Shown: positions 9,382 to 18,822, counted from the first letter of the stretch. The stretch: DNA of 64,000 nucleotides from Malaciobacter marinus (GCF_003544855.1 NZ_CP032101.1:620001-684000); one strand, 5' to 3'. The notes: generated from the sequence alone by a model not told the origin. Made by a program: numbers and translations.

Positions 9382-9530
9382 AAAGGAATAATCACTAATT
9401 CTTTAATGCCCAATTTTATGAAGAAGCATATAGCTCTTCATATTTATAATTAATATGATATTTAATTTTTGGTTTTAGACGTATTTTGAAAGGATCGCTT
9501 TCTTCCATATATAAGTTATAATCTTTACAT
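9382..9530 (-). pseudogene. decayed 3' fragment of folK
   Basis: Two blocks match the intact folK 1.4 kb away. Bases 9471-9506 match 10884-10919 at 32 of 36 positions and still read G-R-K-R-S-F-Q, the HPPK signature; all four differences are G/C in folK and A/T here. Bases 9382-9397 match 10780-10795 at 15 of 16 and correspond to the C-terminal V-I-I-P-L-K. Between them the reading frame is broken by a 2-base length change and in-frame stops (for example Gln to TAA in the M-Q-R-L segment). The fragment sits directly upstream of mnmA copy 1, as intact folK sits upstream of copy 2. Confidence 0.85.
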
Positions 9531-9584
9531 GAATTTATTAGAAGTTAATCTTGTAAAGATTATTAAAAAAGGGATTATAGCATA

Positions 9585-10682
9585 TTAATTATAATCACTA
9601 ATAAATCCACCACCTAAGCAATAATCACCATCATATAAAACAAGGCTTTGTCCTAAAGTTACAGCTCTTTGAGGATTATCAAACTCAACTACTACTTTTT
9701 TATCATCAGCTTGTGTTACTGTACAAGCTTGCTTTTGTTGACGATAACGAATTTGTGCCATTAGTTTATCTCCAACTTTTGGAGCAACTCCAAGTACCCA
9801 ATGCATATGAGTAGCTTCAACACTTTTGTTCATAAGTAAAGGATGATTTGTATCTTGCACAATTGTTAAGGTATTGTTTTCAAGGTCTTTTTTTGCTACA
9901 TACCAAGGTTTATGAATATGATTCTCACCTTCAGTCTCTTTAATACCTCCAACACCAATTCCTTTTCTTTGTCCAAGTGTGTAACAAATAAGGCCTTTGT
10001 GTTTTCCTATTACATTTTCATTTTCATCTATAATATCACCAGGAATTGCTTTTAAATGTTGTGTGATAAATTCATCAAATCTTTGATTCCCTATAAAACA
10101 TATACCTGTACTATCTTTTTTATCACTTACTGGTAAATTGTGCTCTTTTGCTATTTCTCTTACTTCTTTTTTAGTTAAATCTGCAAGGGGAAACATAGCT
10201 TGTGATAATTGTTCACTTGATAATGCATGTAAAAAATAGCTTTGGTCTTTAGTATTATCTTTTGGTGTGTCTAAAACATAATGATCTTTATATTTAGCTA
10301 TTTTAGCATAGTGTCCAGTAGCAATAAAATCTGCACCCATCTTTTTAGCTTCATTTAAAAATACATTGAATTTGATTTCACGATTACATAATATATCGGG
10401 ATTTGGTGTAAGTCCTTTTTTTAGACCTTCTAAAAATACATCAAATACTTTAGTTTTATACTCTTCAACGAAATCTTTACCTTTTACTTCAATCCCTATT
10501 AATTCACCTACTTTTTTAGCATCTTCAAACTCTATACGATTAGGGCATTGACTACCTTTTATGCCATACTCCCAATTACGCATAAATAAGCCTTGTACTT
10601 CATAACCTTGCTTTTTTAATAGTAAAGCAGTAACTGATGAATCAACACCACCAGACATTCCTACAACTACTTTTTTTTTCAT
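9585..10682 (-). CDS. mnmA: tRNA-specific 2-thiouridylase MnmA (copy 2)
   Basis: A second complete MnmA, 365 residues, with GMSGGVDSS near residue 8, the catalytic Cys in NPDILCNREIKF near 104, and the second Cys in STGICFIGN near 201. After the ATP motif it reads GLFMRNWEYG, like the gammaproteobacterial form (MKNWEE), and unlike copy 1. Both copies retain their catalytic residues, so loss of function is not evident in either. Ribosome-binding site GAAGGT precedes the ATG. It lies 66 bases downstream of folK. Likely acquired separately from copy 1; which copy does the housekeeping work cannot be told from sequence alone. Confidence 0.93.
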   Translation of the reverse strand: MKKKVVVGMSGGVDSSVTALLLKKQGYEVQGLFMRNWEYGIKGSQCPNRIEFEDAKKVGELIGIEVKGKDFVEEYKTKVFDVFLEGLKKGLTPNPDILCNREIKFNVFLNEAKKMGADFIATGHYAKIAKYKDHYVLDTPKDNTKDQSYFLHALSSEQLSQAMFPLADLTKKEVREIAKEHNLPVSDKKDSTGICFIGNQRFDEFITQHLKAIPGDIIDENENVIGKHKGLICYTLGQRKGIGVGGIKETEGENHIHKPWYVAKKDLENNTLTIVQDTNHPLLMNKSVEATHMHWVLGVAPKVGDKLMAQIRYRQQKQACTVTQADDKKVVVEFDNPQRAVTLGQSLVLYDGDYCLGGGFISDYN

Positions 10683-10748
10683 TTTATACCTTCTTTAAAA
10701 TAATTGAACAAGAGGTGCTATTTTAAAACTTATAATTAACTCTATGCT

Positions 10749-11243
10749 CTATTTTGTTTTTAATTTATTCATATATTTTAAAGGAATAATCACTGATTCT
10801 CTGTTTGCCCAATCTTTGTGAGGAACAATAAGTTTTTGGGTATTAATTGTTTTATTATCAAAAAAGATAATATCAATATCCAAGGTTCTAGGCGCATCTT
10901 GAAAGGATCGCTTTCTTCCCAATCTTTTCTCTAACCGTTGCATATTTTTTAAAAAATCATTTGGTGCTAGGTTAGTTTTAAGTTCAATTATACCATTTAA
11001 AAAGTTATTTTGATTTAAAAAACCAAATGGTGGATTTAAAAGTAAAGGACTAGTCATTATTATATCAAATCTTGTATCAGCTTTTAAATATAAGAATAAC
11101 TTATCAAATCTTTTTTTTACATTACCTATATTCCCCCCAATACCAATAGTAACAAGATATTTTTTGTCTGAATTAACCTTTTTATTGTATGGAAAATTAC
11201 TTGTATAAAATAGTGTTAAATTATCATCTAATTTTTTTAACAT
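10749..11243 (-). CDS. folK: 6-hydroxymethyl-7,8-dihydropterin pyrophosphokinase FolK
   Basis: Transfers pyrophosphate from ATP to hydroxymethyl-dihydropterin in folate synthesis. A 164-residue protein with TIGIGGNIGN (pterin-binding N-terminal strand) near residue 33 and the HPPK signature GRKRSFQDAPRTLDIDIIFF near 113-132. I start at the ATG at 11243 because AGGAG lies 5-9 bases upstream; the open frame extends 12 codons further without a site. A roughly 30-residue N-terminal extension precedes the usual HPPK start. Gene order peptidase, folK, mnmA on the minus strand. Confidence 0.94.
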   Translation of the reverse strand: MLKKLDDNLTLFYTSNFPYNKKVNSDKKYLVTIGIGGNIGNVKKRFDKLFLYLKADTRFDIIMTSPLLLNPPFGFLNQNNFLNGIIELKTNLAPNDFLKNMQRLEKRLGRKRSFQDAPRTLDIDIIFFDNKTINTQKLIVPHKDWANRESVIIPLKYMNKLKTK

Positions 11244-11299
11244 TTTGCTCCTAAATATAAAATTGAGTAAAAAAGTCAAGTTTTTAAAAAACTTGATTT

Positions 11300-12325
11300 T
11301 TATAAAATTACTGCTTTTCCATCAATCATGGCAACAGTATCTTCTATTCTTACTCCAAACTCATTTGGCAAATAAATTCCAGGTTCAATAGTAAAGACCA
11401 TATTATTTTCGATTATTGTATCTGCTTTTGATGTAATCATTGGAAATTCATGTATGTCAAGTCCTACTCCATGTCCAGTACTATGAACAAAATATTTCCC
11501 ATAACCAGCTTTTGTTATTACATCTCTTGCTAATGCATCTATTTTAGAAGCTTTCATCCCAACTTTTGCATTTTTAATAGCAGTTTGTTGAGCTTTGTAT
11601 ACTAAATCATATATTTTTTGATGTTTTTTATTTTTGAATTTTTGTTCCCTTTTAAAATTAAAACTTTCAAAGTCCACATAAGAAGTACAAGTTCTATCTG
11701 AACAATACCTTTTATATTTTATTCCCGCATCAACTAAAAGCAAATCATGAAGTTTTAATCTTTTTTTAGTTGGTAGGGCATGAGGTTTTGCTGCATTTTC
11801 ATTTATTGCAAGTATTGGTTCAAAACTTAAATTATATTTACCTTGTTGACTCATTTTTTCTATTGCTTTAAAATTTAAAAATTCTTCTTTTTGATTGTAA
11901 GCATTTTTTCTTATATACTTAGCAAGAGTTTTAAAACCTTCTCTTCCTAATTTAGCTGCTTTACTTAATATTGCAATTTCATCATCTGTTTTTATGATTC
12001 TTTTGAGTTTTGAAAAATTTGCTTCTTGAATAAACTCAATATCTAAATCTTGTACTAACTCAGAATATGCAAAATATGTAAAATCATTTGGATCAAATGT
12101 TAACTTTTTAATTTTGCTATCTTTTAAAAGAACTTTGGCAGTTTGGAATAAATCTCTTGATTCAACAACTGTACAATTGTAAGCATACTCTTTTGCTTCA
12201 AGTACATATCTAGCATCAGTTAGAAAAAACTTCTCACTTCCTAGACTTATAAAAATAACATTATCACATGAAAAACCGCACTCATAGTAGATTGCATTTT
12301 CATTTCTTAGTATATAATTTTTCAT
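11300..12325 (-). CDS. M24-family Xaa-Pro aminopeptidase
   Basis: A 341-residue metallopeptidase removing N-terminal residues next to proline. The N-terminal creatinase-like domain spans about residues 1-115; the C-terminal pita-bread domain carries the five metal ligands: Asp in [10 protein letters not shown] and in YCSDRTCT, His in [10 protein letters not shown], Glu in FTIEPGIYL and in VRIEDTV. It reads divergently from aroQ and is 56 bases upstream of the folK start, so the two are probably cotranscribed. The exact specificity (PepP or PepQ type) is not resolvable from sequence. Confidence 0.9.
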   Translation of the reverse strand: MKNYILRNENAIYYECGFSCDNVIFISLGSEKFFLTDARYVLEAKEYAYNCTVVESRDLFQTAKVLLKDSKIKKLTFDPNDFTYFAYSELVQDLDIEFIQEANFSKLKRIIKTDDEIAILSKAAKLGREGFKTLAKYIRKNAYNQKEEFLNFKAIEKMSQQGKYNLSFEPILAINENAAKPHALPTKKRLKLHDLLLVDAGIKYKRYCSDRTCTSYVDFESFNFKREQKFKNKKHQKIYDLVYKAQQTAIKNAKVGMKASKIDALARDVITKAGYGKYFVHSTGHGVGLDIHEFPMITSKADTIIENNMVFTIEPGIYLPNEFGVRIEDTVAMIDGKAVIL

Positions 12326-12354
12326 AACTCATCTTTCATTAACGTAAATTTTAA

Positions 12355-12360
12355 TATAAT
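12355..12360 (+). promoter_or_regulatory. -10 element upstream of aroQ
   Basis: A perfect TATAAT, 31 bases before the aroQ ATG in the 66-base divergent gap with the peptidase gene. No convincing -35 is visible, which is common in this phylum. Confidence 0.5.
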
Positions 12361-12391
12361 CTTATCAAAATTTTATAAAAGGAAATATAAT

Positions 12392-12865
12392 ATGAAAATT
12401 GCAGTAATTCAAGGACCAAATTTAAATATGTTAGGTGTAAGAGAACAGCATATTTATGGACCTATGACTTTAGAGCAAATCCATGAGCAAATGAAATCAA
12501 GTGCTCAACAAAATAATGTAGAATTGGAATTTTTTCAATCAAACCTTGAGGGTGAGATAGTTGATAAGATACAAGAGTGTTTAGGAGAAGTTGATGGAAT
12601 TATTATTAACCCAGCTGCATATTCTCACACTTCAATTGCAATCAAAGATGCTTTAAGCGCAGTTAGTTTGCCAGTTGTAGAAGTACACATTTCAAATATA
12701 TATAAAAGAGAAGAGTTTAGACAAAAATCTATTACAGCTGGTGCATCAACAGGAGTTATTTCTGGGTTTGGACCATTTGGATATCATTTAGCATTAATTT
12801 CATTAATGCAAATTGTTTCAGAAGTAAAAGCAGTTCAAGAAGCAAATGACGCAAAAGAACAGTAA
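12392..12865 (+). CDS. aroQ: type II 3-dehydroquinate dehydratase
   Basis: Third step of the shikimate pathway, a dodecameric cytoplasmic enzyme. At 157 residues it has [16 protein letters not shown] (catalytic Arg and Tyr lid) near residues 8-23, [12 protein letters not shown] near 74-85, and the His-containing [14 protein letters not shown] near 97-110. Length is normal. Ribosome-binding site AAAGGAAAT precedes the ATG. The following gene starts 5 bases later and the one after that overlaps it; the order aroQ, amidohydrolase, sppA matches Campylobacter, so this is a conserved operon. Confidence 0.97.
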   Translation: MKIAVIQGPNLNMLGVREQHIYGPMTLEQIHEQMKSSAQQNNVELEFFQSNLEGEIVDKIQECLGEVDGIIINPAAYSHTSIAIKDALSAVSLPVVEVHISNIYKREEFRQKSITAGASTGVISGFGPFGYHLALISLMQIVSEVKAVQEANDAKEQ

Positions 12866-12870
12866 TTATT

Positions 12871-14094
12871 ATGAAAATAATAGCTGCAAAGTGGATAGTT
12901 ACTTGTGATGAAAACGATAGTATCATAGAAGATGGTGCTATTGTTTATGATAAAACAATAAAAGAGATTGATACTTTTGAAAATATTTCAAAAAAATATC
13001 CAAATGAAATAATTGAAGAATTAGAAGATAACTCTGTTTTAATGCCAGGTCTTATAAACACTCACGTTCACTTAGAATTTAGTTCAAATACAACAACTTT
13101 AAAATATGGTAATTTCATGTTATGGCTTAATTCTGTTATTGCTTCAAGGGATGAACTTGTACAAAAAGCAACAACAAAATTAATATCAAAAAAACTAGAA
13201 ATGATGAAAAAAAGTGGTACAACAACTATTGGAGCAATCTCTTCATATGGATTTGAATTAGAAGCTTGTTTAAATTCACCTTTAAACACGGTTTTTTTCA
13301 ATGAAGTAATAGGTAGCAAAGCAGATATGATTGATACATTGTTTAATGATTTTAAAGCAAGGTTGCAAAAGTCTGAAGATAAAAAAAGTGAAAAGTTTTT
13401 TCCAGCAATTGCCATTCATTCTCCTTATTCAGTACATCCATTTTTAATAAGAGAAACTTTAAATATAGCAAAGCAAAAAGATTATCCTGTTAGTGCACAT
13501 TTTTTAGAATCAATTGAAGAGTATGATTGGTTGCATAAAGATGAAGGTGGTTTTTTAGAGTTTTTTAAAAACTTTTTAGGTGAAGAAAAAGCTGTTACAA
13601 AGCCAATGAGATTTTTAGAACAATTTCAAAATTTAAAAAATTTATCATTTACACATTGTGTTGAAGCAAGTAATGATGATTTAAATAAAATTGAAGAGTT
13701 AAATGCAACAATAAATCATTGTGTTACATCAAATAGAGTTTTAAACAATACTAAACTTGATTTGCGAAAATTGGATAATATTAATTTTTCAATAGGCACA
13801 GATGGTTTAAGTTCAAATAACTCTTTATCTATGTTTGATGAACTTAGAAATGTGCTTATGATGCATAGTGAGTTTGAAATAAATAGTTTTGCAAAAAAGA
13901 TTTTAAAAGCGGCAACTTTTAATGGTGCAAAGGCTTTAGGTTTAAATAAAGGTACTTTAGCAAAAAATAAAGATTCAGATATAATTGCTATAAAACTTCC
14001 AGATGCTATAAAGCATAAAGAAGATATATCAACTCACATAATACTACATACAAAATACGTGAAAAAAACTATAATAAGGGGAATTGATGCGTGA
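12871..14094 (+). CDS. mqnX: amidohydrolase, probable aminodeoxyfutalosine deaminase
   Basis: A 407-residue metal-dependent amidohydrolase. The metal-binding HVHLEF motif is near residues 65-70, further ligands are in HSPYSVHP and SAHFLES, and the catalytic Asp region is GTDGLSSNN near 310-318. Orthologues in this genomic place in Campylobacter and Helicobacter are assigned to deamination of 6-amino-6-deoxyfutalosine, a step of the futalosine route to menaquinone. The substrate here is inferred from that orthology; related chlorohydrolase-like enzymes act on other purines. It overlaps sppA by 8 bases. No other futalosine gene is in the window. Confidence 0.8.
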   Translation: MKIIAAKWIVTCDENDSIIEDGAIVYDKTIKEIDTFENISKKYPNEIIEELEDNSVLMPGLINTHVHLEFSSNTTTLKYGNFMLWLNSVIASRDELVQKATTKLISKKLEMMKKSGTTTIGAISSYGFELEACLNSPLNTVFFNEVIGSKADMIDTLFNDFKARLQKSEDKKSEKFFPAIAIHSPYSVHPFLIRETLNIAKQKDYPVSAHFLESIEEYDWLHKDEGGFLEFFKNFLGEEKAVTKPMRFLEQFQNLKNLSFTHCVEASNDDLNKIEELNATINHCVTSNRVLNNTKLDLRKLDNINFSIGTDGLSSNNSLSMFDELRNVLMMHSEFEINSFAKKILKAATFNGAKALGLNKGTLAKNKDSDIIAIKLPDAIKHKEDISTHIILHTKYVKKTIIRGIDA

Positions 14095-14971
14095 TTTTTT
14101 TAGATTCATGTTTTCACCAATAATTGCTATTTTAGACTTTCTTACTAAATATTTTAAAACAATTGTTTTTTTAACAATAATGTATTTTATTGTATTTGAT
14201 GCAAATGATTCAACAATGAATAATATGCAAACTGCAAACTTACAAAAAATAGAATTAAGTGGTCCAATTATGGATTCAACAAAAGTTTTAGAGCAAGTAA
14301 ATCAAGCAAAAGAAGACAATAATATAAAAGGTGTACTTTTTGTAGTTAACTCACCTGGTGGAGCAGTTGCTCCCTCAGTTGAAATTGCATATGCAATAAA
14401 AGAGCTAAAAGAGTTAAAACCAGTTGTAGCATATGCAAGTGGAGTTATGGCAAGTGGAAGTTATTATGCTTCAATTTGGGCAAATAAAATTATTGCAAAT
14501 CCAGGAAGTATGGTAGGTTCAATTGGAGTTATTTTTCAAGGTGCAAATGTAGAAGAACTTATGCAAAAAATTGGAGTTAAAACTCAAACTGTTAAGATTG
14601 GTAAATACAAAGAAGCTGGAACACCTACAAGAGCATGGGAAAACTTTGAAAAAGCAGAGTTAGAAAAAGTTATAGATGATACATATGATATGTTTATAAC
14701 AGATGTAAGTAGTGCAAGAGGACTTAAAAAAGCAAATCATAAAGAGTTTGCTGATGCACATATTTTTACTGCAAGACAAGCAAAAGCAGTAAAATTAGTT
14801 GATGAGGTAGCTACACTATCTTTTGCACAAGATGAGCTTATAAAAATATCAAAAGTTTCAACACCTATATGGAAAAAACAAGATAAGTTTGATAAGTTTA
14901 TTGATAAAGTTATAAATCAAGCAGTTACAAACTTTTCTATTAGATTTATGGATGGTTTAAAAGCTTATTAA
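14087..14971 (+). CDS. sppA: signal peptide peptidase SppA, short form
   Basis: An inner-membrane serine protease that degrades cleaved signal peptides. It is 294 residues, with one N-terminal membrane segment near residues 20-38 and the protease domain facing the periplasm. The catalytic Ser is in NPGSMVGSIGVI, near residues 137-148, and the general-base Lys is in KIGKYKEAGTP, near 165-175. The Gly-rich NSPGGAVAPS loop is near 87. This is the 36-kDa single-domain type, about half the E. coli enzyme. The start is the ATG at 14087 behind AAGGGG; the open frame also has an in-frame TTG three bases earlier. Third gene of the aroQ operon; a strong terminator follows. Confidence 0.93.
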   Translation: MRDFFRFMFSPIIAILDFLTKYFKTIVFLTIMYFIVFDANDSTMNNMQTANLQKIELSGPIMDSTKVLEQVNQAKEDNNIKGVLFVVNSPGGAVAPSVEIAYAIKELKELKPVVAYASGVMASGSYYASIWANKIIANPGSMVGSIGVIFQGANVEELMQKIGVKTQTVKIGKYKEAGTPTRAWENFEKAELEKVIDDTYDMFITDVSSARGLKKANHKEFADAHIFTARQAKAVKLVDEVATLSFAQDELIKISKVSTPIWKKQDKFDKFIDKVINQAVTNFSIRFMDGLKAY

Positions 14972-14987
14972 TTAAATTTTAAAAGAC

Positions 14988-15024
14988 AAAGAAAAGATAA
15001 AATTGAAAAATTTATCTTTTCTTT
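14988..15024 (+). terminator. terminator after sppA
   Basis: A perfect 14-bp stem AAAGAAAAGATAAA / TTTATCTTTTCTTT with a 9-base loop starts 16 bases past the sppA stop. It separates the aroQ operon from the helicase gene. Confidence 0.8.
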
Positions 15025-15032
15025 AATAATTG

Positions 15033-15041
15033 TGATATAAT
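15033..15041 (+). promoter_or_regulatory. extended -10 promoter of the DEAD-box helicase gene
   Basis: TGATATAAT is an extended -10 element (TGN-TATAAT). Transcription would start near 15048 and leave an untranslated leader of about 80 bases before the ATG at 15128. Long leaders are frequent in RNA helicase genes controlled by cold, but nothing in this one proves such control. Confidence 0.6.
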
Positions 15042-15127
15042 ACACAAAAACTATAGTAACTAACCTATATATTCTTCATAAAACACGAATAATTTTACTT
15101 GAATTACTAAGATACCAAAGGTCATAT

Positions 15128-16384
15128 ATGTCATTTTCACAATTAGGATTGAATCCTAATATTTTAAAAGCAGTAAAAGAGCAAGGCTATACAAGCCCAA
15201 CTCCAATACAAAAAGAATCAATACCAGTTATACTAAATCATAAAGATGTTTTAGCAGCTGCACAAACAGGTACTGGTAAAACAGCCGCATTTACTCTTCC
15301 ATTATTAGAAAAAATGAGTCAAAAACCCAATAAAAAAGGGCAAAAATCTTATATAAAAGCATTGATTTTAGCACCTACAAGAGAGTTAGCCTTACAAGTT
15401 TCTGAAAATATACAAACTTATAGTAAGTATCTTTCTTTGAAAACAGCAGTTATATTTGGTGGAGTTGGAATAAGTCCACAAAAAGCAAGTTTGCGAAAAG
15501 GTGTTGATATTGTTATTGCAACACCAGGTAGGCTATTAGATCACATGTCACAAAAAACAATAGATTTATCAAGAGTTGAATTTTTAGTTCTTGATGAAGC
15601 AGATAGAATGTTAGATATGGGATTTATCCATGATATTAAAAAAGTTGTTGCAAGTATCCCAAATAAAAGACAAACACTTCTTTTTTCAGCTACTTTTTCA
15701 CCTGAAATTAAAAAATTATCAAATTCATTTTTAGATAATCCTAAATTAATTGAAGTTGCAAGAAGCAATGCTTTATCAGAGCAAGTTTCACAAGTTGTTC
15801 ATTATGTACAAAAAGATAAGAAAAAAAATCTTTTAGCCTTTTTAATACATACTCAAAAGTGGAATCAAGTTTTAGTTTTTACAAGAACAAAACATGGTGC
15901 AAATAAGTTAAGTGAATTTTTAAATAAAAGTAATATTCCCTCATTAGCAATTCATGGAAATAAATCACAAGGGGCAAGAACAAGTGCTCTAAGTAATTTT
16001 AAATCAAAAAAAATAAGAGTTTTAGTAGCTACTGATATTGCAGCAAGAGGTATTGATATTGAACTTTTACCCCATGTTGTAAATTTTGAATTGCCAAATG
16101 TTCCTGAAGATTATGTTCACAGAATAGGAAGAACAGGTAGAGCAGGGAATAATGGTATTGCTTTATCTTTAGTTTGTGATGAAGAGAGTCAATATTTAAA
16201 AGATATTGAAAGACTTACAAAAATATCTATTCCTGTAAAAGATATTGAAGGCTTTACTGTTCCTTTATTAAAAAAAGTTAATAAAAAAAGTGATAGTAAA
16301 AATAGAACTAATAGAAGAGATTCAAATAAAAAAACTACAACTAATCATCGTAGAAGTACTAGAAGTAGAAATAATAGTAGATAA
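15128..16384 (+). CDS. rhlE: DEAD-box ATP-dependent RNA helicase, RhlE type
   Basis: A 418-residue RNA helicase. Motifs in order: Q-motif region [29 protein letters not shown] (I, near 45-53), PTREL (Ia), TPGR (Ib), DEAD (II, near 155), SAT (III), and [10 protein letters not shown] (VI, near 335). A basic, Ser/Asn/Arg-rich tail of about 45 residues (ending [10 protein letters not shown]) follows and probably helps RNA binding. It is assigned to the RhlE group on overall layout; other DEAD-box subfamilies are possible. It is a single-gene unit between two strong terminators. Confidence 0.93.
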   Translation: MSFSQLGLNPNILKAVKEQGYTSPTPIQKESIPVILNHKDVLAAAQTGTGKTAAFTLPLLEKMSQKPNKKGQKSYIKALILAPTRELALQVSENIQTYSKYLSLKTAVIFGGVGISPQKASLRKGVDIVIATPGRLLDHMSQKTIDLSRVEFLVLDEADRMLDMGFIHDIKKVVASIPNKRQTLLFSATFSPEIKKLSNSFLDNPKLIEVARSNALSEQVSQVVHYVQKDKKKNLLAFLIHTQKWNQVLVFTRTKHGANKLSEFLNKSNIPSLAIHGNKSQGARTSALSNFKSKKIRVLVATDIAARGIDIELLPHVVNFELPNVPEDYVHRIGRTGRAGNNGIALSLVCDEESQYLKDIERLTKISIPVKDIEGFTVPLLKKVNKKSDSKNRTNRRDSNKKTTTNHRRSTRSRNNSR

Positions 16385-16418
16385 AAAAAGGCAAGGCTAA
16401 AATGCCTTGCCTTTTTTT
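16383..16418. terminator. bidirectional terminator between rhlE and ackA
   Basis: A perfect 15-bp stem with seven A on the left, GGCAAGGC / GCCTTGCC at the core and seven T on the right, loop TAAAAT. It serves both convergent transcripts. Confidence 0.92.
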
Positions 16419-16434
16419 GTGAAGTATATTTGTT

Positions 16435-17637
16435 TTATTTTTCAAGTCCAGAAACAAGTTTGTATGTATCATTTGCAATAACAAACTCTTCATTTGTTGG
16501 AATAACAAAAATTCTAGCAGCAGAACTATTTGTTGCAATATCTCTAGCTTTGTTTGATCTTTTGTTATTTTTAGTAGGATCAATATTTAATCCCATTCCA
16601 TCAAGTCCAGCACATACTATTTCTCTTATTAAAGCAGAATTCTCCCCAATTCCACCTGTAAAGCATAATGCATCTATACCATCAAGTGCGGCAACATATG
16701 AACCAACATATTTTTTAATATTATAAGCAACCATATCAACAGCTAACCTACATTTATCATCACCTTCTTGCATTCCATCAAGAACTTCTCTTAAATCTGA
16801 AGATTTACCAGAAATACCTAAAATACCAGATTTTTTGTTCATTAAATCAAGTGTTTGATTTATTGTCATTTCTTCTTGACTCATCATAAATGAAATAGCA
16901 CCAGCACCTACATCTCCAGCTCTTGTTCCCATCATCAAACCTTGAACAGGAGTAAGTCCCATTGATGTATCTATACATTTTCCATCTAATACAGCAGAAA
17001 CAGATGAACCATTTCCTAAGTGACATACTATAATTCTTGTATTGTGTTTTTTATCTAACATTCCTCTTGCTTCATTTGAAACAAAATAGTGAGATGTTCC
17101 ATGGAAACCATATTTTCTAATACCATGTTTTGTATATTGATCATATGGTAAAGCATACATATAAGCATAATCTGGCATTGTTTGGTGAAATGCTGTATCA
17201 AATACTGCAACATTTGGAATACCAGGCATTAATTGTTGACAAATTTCCATACCCATAATATTAGCAGGGTTATGTAAAGGAGCTAATGGAATAAGTTTTT
17301 TCATTGCATCAATTACTTTATCAGTAACCATAACAGACGATGCAAACTCTTCTCCACCATGTACAGCTCTATGTCCAATTGCTTCAATATCATTAATTGA
17401 GTCAATTACTTTACCTTCACCATCAGTTAATGTTCTTAACACAAGCTCAATAGCCTCTTTATGTGTAGGCATTGAAACATCAATTTTTAATTTTTGATCA
17501 TTTCCAAATTCATGTTTTAAAACACCATCAATTCCAATTCTTTCACAAATACCAGCTGCTAATACATCTTTTGTTATTGGATTCATTAACTGGTATTTTA
17601 ATGATGAACTCCCTGCGTTTAAAATAAATACATTCAT
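16435..17637 (-). CDS. ackA: acetate kinase (copy 1, in the pta operon)
   Basis: Interconverts acetate plus ATP and acetyl phosphate plus ADP. A 400-residue ASKHA-fold enzyme with LNAGSSSLKY near residue 6, HRAVHGGEEF near 89, DTAFHQTMP near 146, FHGTSHYFV near 178, HLGNGSSVSAV near 206 and TGGIGENS near 325. It lies 34 bases downstream of pta on the same strand, so pta-ackA is one operon. A second complete acetate kinase lies 1.3 kb upstream of pta's start. Ribosome-binding site GAGGGAGATG precedes the ATG. Confidence 0.97.
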   Translation of the reverse strand: MNVFILNAGSSSLKYQLMNPITKDVLAAGICERIGIDGVLKHEFGNDQKLKIDVSMPTHKEAIELVLRTLTDGEGKVIDSINDIEAIGHRAVHGGEEFASSVMVTDKVIDAMKKLIPLAPLHNPANIMGMEICQQLMPGIPNVAVFDTAFHQTMPDYAYMYALPYDQYTKHGIRKYGFHGTSHYFVSNEARGMLDKKHNTRIIVCHLGNGSSVSAVLDGKCIDTSMGLTPVQGLMMGTRAGDVGAGAISFMMSQEEMTINQTLDLMNKKSGILGISGKSSDLREVLDGMQEGDDKCRLAVDMVAYNIKKYVGSYVAALDGIDALCFTGGIGENSALIREIVCAGLDGMGLNIDPTKNNKRSNKARDIATNSSAARIFVIPTNEEFVIANDTYKLVSGLEK

Positions 17638-17671
17638 TTATACATCTCCCTCATATAATTATTTGTTATTT

Positions 17672-18670
17672 TTAATCTTCTACTTGTGTAGCTGTAATTG
17701 CAACTAAATTTGCAATATCTTCAACTGAACAACCTCTTGATAGATCATTTACAGGTTTTGCTAAACCTTGAACAATTGGTCCGTGTGCATCTGCTTTTGC
17801 AAATCTTTGTACTAGTTTATAACCAATATTACCAGATTGTAAATCAGGGAAAACTAATACATTTGCATTACCTGCAACACTACTTTCTGGAGCTTTTTTA
17901 GCACCAATTGTTGGTACAATTGCAGCATCTGCTTGCATTTCACCATCAAATTTAAAATCAACATTTCTTTCTTTTAAAATTGAAACTGCATCTTGAACTT
18001 TAGATACAAGTGGATGTTTAGCACTACCCATTGTAGAAAAAGAAAGCATTGCAACTTTTGGATCTAATCCTACAACATTTTTAGCAGTTGCAGCTGTACT
18101 TGAAGCTATATCAGCTAATTGTTCAGGATTTGGATCTGGTAAAACAGCACAGTCTGCAAATAAAATCAAACCATCTTCTCCAAACTCTTTATCTTTAGTT
18201 TCCATAATAAATGTTGAAGATACAGTATTTATTCCAGGTGCAGTTTTAATAACTTGAATAGCAGCTCTTAAAACATCTGCTGTAGGTGAATTTGAACCAG
18301 CAACTAAGCCATCAGCATCTTTCAATCTTACCATCATACAACCAAAAAATCTTGGTTCATTTGTCATGATTTGCGTAGCTTCTTCTTTTGTTAGTCCTTT
18401 TGATTTTCTCAATTCAACTAATTCATTAACATAAGTGTCAATATTTTCAAATTTTTTAGGATCAACTATTTTAGCACCATCAATATTAGCTTCACACTTT
18501 TGTGCATTTGCTTTTATATTTTCTTCATTTCCTATTAGGATAATATTTGCTGTTTTATCTTCTAAAACTTGCTGTGCAGCTTTTAATACTCTTTCATCTT
18601 CACACTCTGGAAGAACGATATTTCTAAGCTTCTCTCTAGCATTATTTTTAATACTATTTATTAGACTCAT
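17672..18670 (-). CDS. pta: phosphate acetyltransferase (short form)
   Basis: Interconverts acetyl-CoA and acetyl phosphate. It is 332 residues, the single-domain PTA_PTB form without the N-terminal DRTGG and P-loop extension of long enterobacterial Pta. Characteristic segments include GLVAGSNSPTADVLRA near 128, MLSFSTMGSAKHP near 208 and NVLVFPDLQSGNIGYK near 272. The ATG has AAAGGAT upstream. The promoter region carries a TATAAT and three 11-bp-spaced TAGCATT-like repeats directly upstream of it (18719-18747), which suggests control by an OmpR-type regulator. Confidence 0.96.
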   Translation of the reverse strand: MSLINSIKNNAREKLRNIVLPECEDERVLKAAQQVLEDKTANIILIGNEENIKANAQKCEANIDGAKIVDPKKFENIDTYVNELVELRKSKGLTKEEATQIMTNEPRFFGCMMVRLKDADGLVAGSNSPTADVLRAAIQVIKTAPGINTVSSTFIMETKDKEFGEDGLILFADCAVLPDPNPEQLADIASSTAATAKNVVGLDPKVAMLSFSTMGSAKHPLVSKVQDAVSILKERNVDFKFDGEMQADAAIVPTIGAKKAPESSVAGNANVLVFPDLQSGNIGYKLVQRFAKADAHGPIVQGLAKPVNDLSRGCSVEDIANLVAITATQVED

Positions 18671-18701
18671 TTATATATCCTTTATTTATGATTCATAGAA
18701 A

Positions 18702-18747
18702 ATTATAGAAGAAAAGTATAGCAATAATATAGCATTAACGTAGCATT
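18702..18747 (-). promoter_or_regulatory. pta promoter with three 11-bp-spaced heptamer repeats
   Basis: On the pta strand a perfect -10 TATAAT (18702-18707) is preceded, after 11 bases, by three direct repeats. Written on the plus strand these are TAGCAAT at 18719, TAGCATT at 18730 and TAGCATT at 18741, each exactly 11 bases apart. There is no good -35; the repeats occupy its place. This is the layout of PhoB-type activated promoters. The same heptamer pairs occur upstream of three other units of the acetate region. Which regulator binds is inference. Confidence 0.65.
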
Positions 18748-18822
18748 TGAAAAAAAATTATATACATTAAATTAGTGATTGTATAATTTTTGTACATGGT
18801 TACCAAAAAAGTATAATTATTG

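Noticed and set aside
9520-9561. 10-bp inverted repeat AATCTTTACA / TGTAAAGATT as terminator of mnmA copy 2
   Set aside because: The loop is 22 bases, there is no U-tract on the minus strand, and the left arm corresponds to decayed folK codons.
13068-13415. 115-codon minus-strand frame inside mqnX
   Set aside because: Shadow of a conserved gene; low-complexity translation without motifs.
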